DNA of 64,000 bases from Micromonospora sp. HM5-17 (GTDB lineage: Bacteria; Actinomycetota; Actinomycetes; Mycobacteriales; Micromonosporaceae). The notes beneath the pieces were generated by a model. That model was not told where the DNA came from and did no database searches. It worked only from the letters and a program-made list of their open reading frames with translations. Every line of letters begins with the position of its first letter. The first letter of the stretch is position 1. The translations under genes and the position numbers were made by a program. The DNA lies in assembly GCF_003762835.1 (NCBI RefSeq), contig NZ_RJWA01000001.1, positions 806,001-870,000 of the forward strand, in the 5' to 3' direction. Of this stretch, positions 57,544-64,000 are shown piece by piece.

Positions 57544-58650
57544 TCAGGCATTGTGCGGGATGGCGTCCCAGCCCTCGACCTCGTGCGGCTTGCGGGGGCC
57601 GTGGCCGACGTACCGGGCCGACGGACGGATGAGCCGGCCGAACCTCTTCTGCTCCAGGATGTGCGCCGACCAGCCGGCCACCCGGGCGCAGGTGAACATC
57701 GAGGTGAACATGTGCGCCGGCACCTCGGCGAAGTCGAGCACCACGGCCGACCAGAACTCGACGTTGGTGGCGAGCACCCGGTCGGGCTTGCGCTCCTGGA
57801 GTTCGGCCAGGGCGGCCTTCTCCAGCGCCTCGGCGACCTCCAGCCGGGGGGCGCCGAGCTCCTTGGCGGTCCGGCGGAGCACCCGGGCGCGCGGGTCCTC
57901 GGCCCGGTAGACCCGGTGGCCGAAGCCCATCAGCCGGTCACCCCGGTCGAGGAGGCTCTTGACGTACCCCTCGGCGTCGCCGCTGCGCTCGACGGCCTCG
58001 ATCATTTCCAGCACCCGGGACGGGGCGCCGCCGTGCAACGGGCCGGAGAGCGCGCCGATGCCAGAGGAGATGCACGCCGCGGCGTCCGCGCCGGTCGAGG
58101 CGACGATCCGGGCCGTGAAGGTGGAGGCGTTCAGCCCGTGTTCGGCGGCGGCGATGAAGTACGCGTCCACGGCCTTGACGTGCCGAGGGTCGGGATCGCC
58201 GCGCCAGCGCTTCATGAAGCGTTCGACGATGGTCTCCGCCTTGTCGATCTCCTTCTGCGGCACCGCCGGCAGGCCGAGGCCCCGGGCCGACTGGGCGACG
58301 AAGGAGAGCGCGGTGACCGAGACCCGGGCGAGATCCTCCCGGGCCTGCTCGTCGGAGATGTCGAGGAGCGGGTTCAGCCCCCAGTACGGGGCGAGCATCG
58401 CGACCGCGGACTGCACGTCGACCCGGATGTCGCCCGAGTGCACCGGCACCGGAAACGGCTCGGCCGGCGGCAGACCGGGACCGAACCGGCCGTCGACGAG
58501 CAGCGCCCAGACGTTGGCGAAGGAGACCTGCCCGATCAGGTCCTCGATGTCGACCCCCCGATAGCGCAGCGACCCCCCTTCCTTGTCGGGCTCGGCGATT
58601 TCGGTCTCGAAGGCGATCACACCTTCCAGCCCCGGTTTGAAGTCGGACAT
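57544..58650 (-). CDS. Citrate synthase (short actinobacterial type)
   Basis: The 368-residue enzyme has [13 protein letters not shown], the catalytic His segments [14 protein letters not shown] and [17 protein letters not shown], and the Asp/Arg region [16 protein letters not shown]. It condenses acetyl-CoA and oxaloacetate. It resembles the second, shorter citrate synthase found in many actinomycetes, so a longer one may be encoded elsewhere. AGGAG lies five bases before the ATG. It is divergent from pdxH and ends at a palindromic element. Confidence 0.92.
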   Translation of the reverse strand: MSDFKPGLEGVIAFETEIAEPDKEGGSLRYRGVDIEDLIGQVSFANVWALLVDGRFGPGLPPAEPFPVPVHSGDIRVDVQSAVAMLAPYWGLNPLLDISDEQAREDLARVSVTALSFVAQSARGLGLPAVPQKEIDKAETIVERFMKRWRGDPDPRHVKAVDAYFIAAAEHGLNASTFTARIVASTGADAAACISSGIGALSGPLHGGAPSRVLEMIEAVERSGDAEGYVKSLLDRGDRLMGFGHRVYRAEDPRARVLRRTAKELGAPRLEVAEALEKAALAELQERKPDRVLATNVEFWSAVVLDFAEVPAHMFTSMFTCARVAGWSAHILEQKRFGRLIRPSARYVGHGPRKPHEVEGWDAIPHNA

Positions 58651-58752
58651 GTGCGCTCCTGGATCGTTGTCCGTGCCCTCGGGGCTCGTTCCGGTGTGCC
58701 CGGAGGAGCCTCCGGCGAACGCAGGGATGTATTCGTGCCATCTTGCCTGCTA

Positions 58753-58797
58753 CGCAACTAACTTGCGAGCGGGCGAGATTGTGCCGTACGCGACAAT
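58753..58797. promoter_or_regulatory. Inverted repeats in the citrate synthase/pdxH divergent promoter
   Basis: CGCAA-CTAAC-TTGCG (58753-58767) is a perfect 5-base-arm inverted repeat, with another TTGC at 58743. ATTGT-N10-ACAAT (58778-58797) follows 11 bases later. Both lie in the AT-richer part between the divergent genes and are candidate operators for an unidentified regulator. Confidence 0.45.
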
Positions 58798-58846
58798 GCG
58801 GTCGCCCGCCGTCAGGGTGACGGACGCCGAGGACGAGGAGAGAGAC

Positions 58847-59506
58847 GTGGCGGGGAACACCGTGCCGCCGGCCGCGCTGCGCCGGGAGTACACGTCGACC
58901 GAGGGGCTGTCCCGCGCCGATCTGGCCGCCGAGTGGTGGGTTCAGTTCGACCGCTGGTTCGCCGACGCGGTCGCGGCCGGGCTGCCGGAGCCGAACGCGA
59001 TGGTGGTGTCGACCGCCGACGCGCAGGGGCGGCCCAGCTCCCGGACGGTCCTGCTGAAGGGGTACGACGAACGCGGGCTGGTCTTCTACACCAACTACGA
59101 GTCGCGCAAGGGAACCGAGATACGGGCGAACCCGTACGCGAGCCTGCTGCTGCCGTGGTTTCCGATGCAGCGGCAGGTGGTGATCTGCGGCACGGTGGTC
59201 CCGGTGGATCGGGCGGAGACGGAGGCGTACTTCGCCACCCGGCCCCGCGGGTCCCAGCTCGGGGCCTGGGCCAGTCCGCAGTCCCGGGTCCTGCCGGACC
59301 GGGCCACCCTGGAGGCGGGGTTCCGGGCCGCCGCCGAGCGGTTTCCGGAGGGGACGCCGGTGCCTCCGCCGCCGCACTGGGGCGGCCTGCGGGTCGTACC
59401 GGAGACGGTGGAGTTCTGGCAGGGGCGGGCCAGCCGGTTGCACGATCGACTGCGCTACCGTCGGACCGGTGCGCAGGATTGGATCATTGAACGACTGGCG
59501 CCGTGA
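58847..59506 (+). CDS. pdxH: Pyridoxamine 5'-phosphate oxidase
   Basis: The 219-residue protein matches Pdx[59 protein letters not shown], and the C-terminal signature [19 protein letters not shown]. It uses FMN to oxidise pyridoxamine or pyridoxine phosphate to PLP. GAGGAG lies six bases before the GTG. The downstream MFS gene starts inside its stop codon (GTGA). Confidence 0.93.
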   Translation: MAGNTVPPAALRREYTSTEGLSRADLAAEWWVQFDRWFADAVAAGLPEPNAMVVSTADAQGRPSSRTVLLKGYDERGLVFYTNYESRKGTEIRANPYASLLLPWFPMQRQVVICGTVVPVDRAETEAYFATRPRGSQLGAWASPQSRVLPDRATLEAGFRAAAERFPEGTPVPPPPHWGGLRVVPETVEFWQGRASRLHDRLRYRRTGAQDWIIERLAP

Positions 59507-61089
59507 CTGAAAGTGGCGGGAATACGACCGAAAGTCGTCGAACGCGCGGCTGGTTCACCCGGTTGGCGATCGACGTACGACCGCTGCAGGTCCCGGCGTA
59601 CCGGCGGCTCTGGCTCGGCACCGGCGTGTCGATGTTCGGCTTCCAGCTCACCGCGGTCGCCGTACCGGTGGAGATGTACACCCTGACCGACGAGTCGCTC
59701 TGGGTCGGGCTGCTCGGGGTCGCCGGGTTCGTCCCGTTGCTGATCTTCGGGCTCTGGGGCGGTGCGGTCGCGGACGCCGTGGACCGACGTCGACTGCTCC
59801 TCGCCAGCTCCCTGCTGATGTGGCTGTCCACCCTGGGGCTCCTGGCCCAGGCGCTGCTCCGGGTCGGCAGCCCGGTTCTGCTCCTGGCACTGGTCGCCGT
59901 CCAGACGATCGCGTTCGCGGTCAGCTCCCCGACCCGGGTGGCGATCATCGCCCGGCTGGTCCCCGCGCCGTTGCTGCCGGCGGCGAACACCCTCGGCTTC
60001 ACCACCTCGACGGCCGGCGGGGTCCTGGGACCGCTCGCCAGCGGACTGGTCTTCTCGGCGCTGCCGGTCGAGGGAGCCCTGCCGGTGGCGTACGGCGTCG
60101 ACGCACTGCTGTTCACCGTCTCGCTCTGGGCGACCTGGCGGCTGCCCCCGATGCCCCCACTCCTCGACGAGGGCACCCGGGAGCCCCGGCGACTCGGGCT
60201 GGCCAGCGTGGCGGACGGGTTCCGCTACCTCGCCGCCGCGCCGGTACTGCTGCTCTCCTTCGCCGTCGACGTCATCGCGATGCTCTTCGCGATGCCCCGG
60301 GCGCTCTTCCCCGAGGTGGCGACCGAACGCTTCGGCGGCGGGGCGGCGATCGGCTGGCTGTACAGCGCGATCGGGATCGGCTCGATGCTCGGTGGGCTCA
60401 CCTCCGGCTGGATCGGCCGGGTCCGGCGCCAGGGCCTCGGGCTGCTGATCGCGGTCGTCGGGTGGAGCCTGGCGATCGCCGCCGCCGGGCTGGCGAGGCA
60501 GCTCTGGCTGATGGTCGGGCTGCTCGCCCTGGCCGGCTCCGCCGACCTGGTCAGCGCGGTGCTCCGGCAGTCGATGCTCCAGGTGTACGCCCCGGACCGG
60601 ATGCGGGGTCGTCTCCAGGGCGTGAACATCGCCGTGGTGGCCGGTGGACCCCGACTGGGTGACCTGCGGGCCGGCATGATGGCCTCGTTCTGGGGCGCCG
60701 GGATCTCGTGGGTCGGCGGCTCGGTGCTGGCGGCGATCCTCGCCGTGCTGGTCGGGCTCCTCTTCCCGGCGCTGCTGCGCTACCGGGCCCCGACCGAGGA
60801 GCAACTGGACGGGGCCGGCACGACCGGCTCGGCGGACGGGCCGGCGGCGAAGACCGGCGCGGGGCTGGCGGCGGAGCCCGATCCGGCACCGGCCGCGGAG
60901 CCCGATCCGGCGCCGGCTGCGGAGACCAGCGCGGGGTCGGCGGTGGAGCCAGATCCGGCGCCGGCCGCGGAACCAGGTACGGGGTCGGCGGCCGCGACCG
61001 GTCGGCCGGAGGCGGGGACGGTGACGGCCGGTAGGGCGTCCGGTCGGTCGGGCACGCCGCCCGGGCAGCCGGGCAGCTTCCCGGGGTAA
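59503..61089 (+). CDS. MFS transporter coupled to pdxH
   Basis: The 528-residue protein has 12 predicted helices ([41 protein letters not shown], then [15 protein letters not shown]) in the MFS_3 pattern. The last 110 residues are a soluble tail with repeats of AEPDPAPA. Its GTG overlaps the pdxH stop as GTGA, so translation is coupled; transport of a B6 vitamer would be an attractive guess but is unproven. An aldose epimerase gene follows after 69 bases. Confidence 0.85.
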   Translation: MTESGGNTTESRRTRGWFTRLAIDVRPLQVPAYRRLWLGTGVSMFGFQLTAVAVPVEMYTLTDESLWVGLLGVAGFVPLLIFGLWGGAVADAVDRRRLLLASSLLMWLSTLGLLAQALLRVGSPVLLLALVAVQTIAFAVSSPTRVAIIARLVPAPLLPAANTLGFTTSTAGGVLGPLASGLVFSALPVEGALPVAYGVDALLFTVSLWATWRLPPMPPLLDEGTREPRRLGLASVADGFRYLAAAPVLLLSFAVDVIAMLFAMPRALFPEVATERFGGGAAIGWLYSAIGIGSMLGGLTSGWIGRVRRQGLGLLIAVVGWSLAIAAAGLARQLWLMVGLLALAGSADLVSAVLRQSMLQVYAPDRMRGRLQGVNIAVVAGGPRLGDLRAGMMASFWGAGISWVGGSVLAAILAVLVGLLFPALLRYRAPTEEQLDGAGTTGSADGPAAKTGAGLAAEPDPAPAAEPDPAPAAETSAGSAVEPDPAPAAEPGTGSAAATGRPEAGTVTAGRASGRSGTPPGQPGSFPG

Positions 61090-61158
61090 CGGTTATCGTC
61101 CGGTCAGCGACCGAGCCGCGGCGGCCGTCGCCGACCGTGGCCGAGCGAGGAGCAGCGC

Positions 61159-62100
61159 ATGGAGAACGTCACAACGGCGGTGCGACCGCTGTCCGGTGCA
61201 CAGTGGACGATTTCGGCCGACGGCCACGAGGCGGTGGTGGTCGAGGTCGGCGGCGGCCTGCGGGCGTACCGGGCGAAGGGGGTCGACTACGTCGACGCGT
61301 ACGGCGAGGACGAGCTGCCGGCCGGAGCGGCGGGCCAGATCCTGGCGCCCTGGCCGAACCGGATCCGGGACGGTCGGTACACCTTCGGGGGCCGGTCACT
61401 GCAACTGCCGTTGACCGAACCGGAGCGGCACACCGCCCTCCACGGGCTGGTGAACTGGCTGCCGTGGCGGCTGGTGTCGCAGCGCTCGGACAGTCTGGTG
61501 ATCCGGTGCGAGATGCCGGCGCAGCTTGGCTACCCGTGGCCGCTGGAGTTCCAGGCCGAGTGGCGGGTCGGCGCGGACGGGCTGCGGGCCGAGCACCAGG
61601 TGACCAACGTGGGGCGGGAACCCTGTCCGTTCGGGTTTTCCGTACACCCGTACCTGCAACTTCCCGGGGTGGCCGTGGACGACCTGTTGCTGCGGGTACC
61701 GGGCCGCAGTCGGCTGCTGCTGGACGGCCGGCTGCTGCCGATCGGCGCCGTGAAGGTCGCCGGCGGGGAGTACGACTTCACCACCCCCCGCCGAATCGGC
61801 CCGGCCGTACTCGACGTCGCCTTCGGGGACCTGGACCCGGACCAGGTGGACGAGAACGGCTCCAGCGTCACGCTCGTTAGCCCGGACTCGTCGGCGTCGG
61901 TGAGCATCTGGGCCGACCCCTCGTTCGGTTGGTGGCAGGTCTTCACGGGTGACACGCTGAGTGGTGAGCGGCACCGCCGGTCGGTGGCGGTGGAGCCGAT
62001 GACCTGTCCGCCGGACGCGTTCCGCTCCGGCAAGGACGTGATCGTTCTGGAGCCGGGCCAGACCTGGCGGGCGGTCTGGGGTATTCGCCCCGGGGCCTGA
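61159..62100 (+). CDS. Aldose 1-epimerase family protein
   Basis: The 313-residue protein has the beta-sandwich motifs of the galactose mutarotase family: LAPWPNRIRDGRYTFGG (the N-x-R signature), TALHGLVNWLPW with a catalytic His, FGFSVHPYLQLPG with the second His, and a late acidic VAVEPMTCPPDAF, whose Glu is the presumed base. It interconverts sugar anomers. GAGGAG precedes the ATG. Confidence 0.88.
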   Translation: MENVTTAVRPLSGAQWTISADGHEAVVVEVGGGLRAYRAKGVDYVDAYGEDELPAGAAGQILAPWPNRIRDGRYTFGGRSLQLPLTEPERHTALHGLVNWLPWRLVSQRSDSLVIRCEMPAQLGYPWPLEFQAEWRVGADGLRAEHQVTNVGREPCPFGFSVHPYLQLPGVAVDDLLLRVPGRSRLLLDGRLLPIGAVKVAGGEYDFTTPRRIGPAVLDVAFGDLDPDQVDENGSSVTLVSPDSSASVSIWADPSFGWWQVFTGDTLSGERHRRSVAVEPMTCPPDAFRSGKDVIVLEPGQTWRAVWGIRPGA

Positions 62101-62140
62101 ACCCGGGGTCGGGCGGGCGGCGGCACGAGGGAGGCGCGGG

Positions 62141-62815
62141 GTGGAGTTCGCGACGGTCGTGCGGCGCCGTCGGATGGTCCGCAACTACGATCCGGACCGG
62201 CCCGTCCCGCCCGAGGTGGTGACACGGCTGCTCGACCACGCCGTCCGGGCGCCGTCGGCCGGGTTCTCCCAGGGTTGGTCCTTCCTGGTTCTGACGGAGC
62301 CGGCGGACCGGGAGCGGTTCTGGGCGGTGACCAGTCCGGGCGGCGGCGGCCGGGGACGCCCGGCCGATCCGGGTGGCCGCGCCAGCCGATGGCTGACCGG
62401 GATGCGCCGGGCGCCGCTGATCGTCGTGCCGCACGCGAACCGCGCCGTCTACCTCGACCGGTACGCCGAGCCGGACAAGGGCTGGACCGACCGGGACGAG
62501 GCGCGCTGGCCGGTGCCGTACTGGTACATCGACACCGGGTTCGCCGCGCTGCTGATGCTGCTGACCGCGGTCGACGAGGGGCTCGGCGCCTGCTTCTTCG
62601 GAATCCCGCCAGAGCGCACGTCGGCGTACCGGGAGGCGTTCGGCGTGCCGGAGGAGTTCACCCCGATCGGGGCGATCACCGTGGGGTACCCGGCGCCGGA
62701 TCACCGCTCGCCGTCGCTGCGCCGCGGACGGCGGCCGATGTCGGAGGTGGTGCACCACGGTCGGTGGGGGCGGAGCGATGGGTCCGGCAGTGGTCCGCAG
62801 GATCACCAACGGTAG
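62141..62815 (+). CDS. Nitroreductase family protein
   Basis: The 224-residue flavoprotein begins FATVVRRRRMVRNYDPDRPV, the FMN-contacting start of nitroreductases, and contains VRAPSAGFSQGWSFLVLTEP, an aromatic-rich region WPVPYWYIDTGFAAL, and ITVGYPAPDHRSPSLRRGRR. It should reduce nitro compounds or quinones with FMN and NAD(P)H. The GTG start follows GAGGGAGG. It sits 41 bases after the epimerase gene. Confidence 0.88.
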   Translation: MEFATVVRRRRMVRNYDPDRPVPPEVVTRLLDHAVRAPSAGFSQGWSFLVLTEPADRERFWAVTSPGGGGRGRPADPGGRASRWLTGMRRAPLIVVPHANRAVYLDRYAEPDKGWTDRDEARWPVPYWYIDTGFAALLMLLTAVDEGLGACFFGIPPERTSAYREAFGVPEEFTPIGAITVGYPAPDHRSPSLRRGRRPMSEVVHHGRWGRSDGSGSGPQDHQR

Positions 62816-62971
62816 TAACGAAACTGACATCTGGGAACAAACCGCCAGGTCGCGCCGGGTCGCTAGGCTGGCGAACGTCATTTGCAATTCGCGGCTTGCA
62901 CGTGAGGGCGGGCCGCCGAGTGGGAGCGCAAGGGGTCGGGCCAGCACGGCCATGGGGAGGAGCGTGCCGTC

Positions 62972-63271
62972 GTGATCTTCAAGGCGGTCCGGGAGGGGCG
63001 TCCGTACCCGGACCACGGGCTCACGCTGAAGCAGTGGGCGGAGATTCCACCGCGCCCACTGCGCCTCGACCAGCTCATCACGACCAAGCGGGAACTCGCG
63101 CTCGACAAGCTTCTCGCCGAGGACTCCACGTTCTACGGCGACCTCTTTCCGCACGTCGTCGAGTGGGGCGGCAGCCTCTACCTGGAGGACGGGCTGCACC
63201 GGGCACTCCGGGCCGCCCTCCAGCAGCGCAACCAGATCCACGCCCGGGTCCTGGTGCTGCCGTCGTCATGA
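62972..63271 (+). CDS. Small conserved actinobacterial protein, possibly ParB/Srx-like
   Basis: The 99-residue protein starts MIFKAVREGRPYPDHGLTLK and contains RLDQLITTKRELALDKLL and YLEDGLHRALRAAL. I recognise it as conserved in actinomycetes but know no function. The DGLHRA segment resembles the D-G-x-H-R motif of ParB/sulfiredoxin-fold proteins, a tentative reading. GGGGAGGAG lies 11 bases before the GTG. Its stop overlaps a 9-codon mini-ORF that in turn overlaps the next gene. Confidence 0.7.
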   Translation: MIFKAVREGRPYPDHGLTLKQWAEIPPRPLRLDQLITTKRELALDKLLAEDSTFYGDLFPHVVEWGGSLYLEDGLHRALRAALQQRNQIHARVLVLPSS

Positions 63272-63297
63272 CCGGGTGGAACGGGGAGACGCCGTGA
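63268..63297 (+). other. Nine-codon bridging mini-ORF
   Basis: ATG at 63268 overlaps the stop of the preceding gene (ATGA). The frame reads MTGWNGETP and ends with TGA at 63295-63297, which overlaps the GTG of the acyl-CoA dehydrogenase (GTGA). It could pass ribosomes from one gene to the next. Confidence 0.5.
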
Positions 63298-64000
63298 GGG
63301 GGCGGGGCCGGACGTACCCGCTGGACCTGCTCGACCTGGACGGCGCGCTGACCGAGGAGGAGCGCGGGATCCGCGACGTCGTGCGCGAGCTGGTCGCCAC
63401 CCGGGTACGCCCACACGTCGCCGACTGGTACGAGCAGGGCCGGGCACCGGTGCGGGAGCTGGCCGTCGAGTTCGGCGCGGTGGGCCTGCTCGGCATGCAC
63501 CTGACCGGGTACGGCTGCGCCGGCGCCTCCGCGGTCGCGTACGGGCTGGCCTGCCTGGAGCTGGAGGCCGGCGACTCGGGGGTGCGGTCGCTGGTCTCGG
63601 TGCAGGGCTCGCTGGCCATGTACGCCATCTGGCGATACGGCTCCGAGGAGCAGAAACAGCGGTGGCTGCCGCCGATGGCGGCCGGCGAGACGATCGGCTG
63701 CTTCGGGCTGACCGAGCCGGACCACGGCTCCGACCCGGCGTCGATGACGACCCGAGCCCGCCAGGACGGCACCGACTGGGTGCTGACCGGCGGCAAGATG
63801 TGGATCACGAACGCCCCGGTCGCGGACGTCGCGGTGATCTGGGCCCGCACCGACGCCGGGATCCGCGGCTTCGTCGTACCGATGTCGACGCCCGGGGTGA
63901 CGGTGCGGGAGATCCGGCACAAGATGTCGCTGCGCGCCTCCGCGACCGGCGAGATCACGCTGGACGAGGTCCGGCTACCGGCCGAGGCGCGACTGCCGGA
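63294..64000 (+). CDS. Acyl-CoA dehydrogenase (glutaryl-CoA dehydrogenase-like), N-terminal part
   Basis: The gene runs off the window; about 235 residues are visible. It begins with YPLDLLDLDGALTEEE, then VGLLGMHLTGYGCAGASAV, SVQGSLAMYAIWRYGSEEQK and the acyl-CoA dehydrogenase signature GCFGLTEPDHGSDPASM with TGGKMWITNAP. The catalytic Glu would be in the missing part. The closest match by memory is glutaryl-CoA dehydrogenase. It oxidises acyl-CoA with FAD. The GTG start overlaps a mini-ORF, and GGGGAG lies seven bases before it. Confidence 0.88.
   Translation, partial: MRGRGRTYPLDLLDLDGALTEEERGIRDVVRELVATRVRPHVADWYEQGRAPVRELAVEFGAVGLLGMHLTGYGCAGASAVAYGLACLELEAGDSGVRSLVSVQGSLAMYAIWRYGSEEQKQRWLPPMAAGETIGCFGLTEPDHGSDPASMTTRARQDGTDWVLTGGKMWITNAPVADVAVIWARTDAGIRGFVVPMSTPGVTVREIRHKMSLRASATGEITLDEVRLPAEARLP

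Overview
This 64 kb window is chromosomal DNA from a high-GC actinomycete, most probably a member of the Micromonosporaceae (Micromonospora, Plantactinospora or a relative). The grounds are the very high GC content, frequent GTG starts, many 1-4 base stop/start overlaps, actinobacterial marker genes (SepH, DUF3027, DUF2530, DUF2510, the WXG/ESX families, a short citrate synthase, futalosine-pathway genes) and an intergenic palindrome built on GGAAGGGGCCC at 57489-57534 that I associate with this family. The genus is an inference. No phage genes, insertion sequences, rRNA or CRISPR arrays are visible. The only RNA gene found is a tRNA-Thr(CGT).

Layout. 1-5,040: tail of a secreted serine protease, a membrane metallophosphoesterase, tRNA-Thr, a small hydrolase, a DUF2231 membrane protein and an Hsp20 chaperone. 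5,041-9,528: a nucleotide-heptose and glycosyltransferase group (GT9, GT2, HldE-like) and a lipoprotein. 9,741-18,701: a 14-helix drug exporter, a Nudix hydrolase, three medium-chain oxidoreductases, a membrane acyltransferase with an external carbohydrate-binding-like tail, and an FkbM methyltransferase. 18,753-25,623: a HAD phosphatase fused to an Mth938-like domain, a zinc-ribbon/transmembrane/ricin-lectin protein, a large secreted carbohydrate-active protein with its own promoter and LacI-type operator, and a secreted DUF5995 protein.

25,694-34,884 reads as a DNA-repair island: Ku, a split LigD (ligase and polymerase as separate genes), an XPB-type helicase and a large helicase-associated protein, interrupted by an L,D-transpeptidase and a small membrane protein. 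35,046-37,078 carries a HAD phosphatase, a variant cold-shock protein and MqnD. 37,477-40,011 and 52,261-54,489 are two similarly built type VII-secretion-like cassettes (small ESX-type helical protein, large protein with N-terminal WXG-like region, lipoprotein) with overlapping genes. In the first, the central hydrolase is frameshifted at its catalytic-serine motif. In the second, the large protein ends in an HExxH zincin-like domain.

Between and after them are housekeeping and transport genes: MqnB and an MFS protein, a purine permease, an AlkA-like glycosylase and VOC protein facing a MarR regulator across two identical-arm operators, a MarR/MFS pair, an RNA cyclic phosphodiesterase, then SepH, SerC, citrate synthase, PdxH with a coupled MFS transporter, an aldose epimerase, a nitroreductase, a small conserved protein and the start of an acyl-CoA dehydrogenase cut by the window end.

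The most rewarding places for follow-up are the two ESX/effector/lipoprotein cassettes, the ADP-heptose-type gene group in a Gram-positive, the HAD-Mth938 fusion, the discoidin domain split by a repeat domain, and the paired MarR operators.
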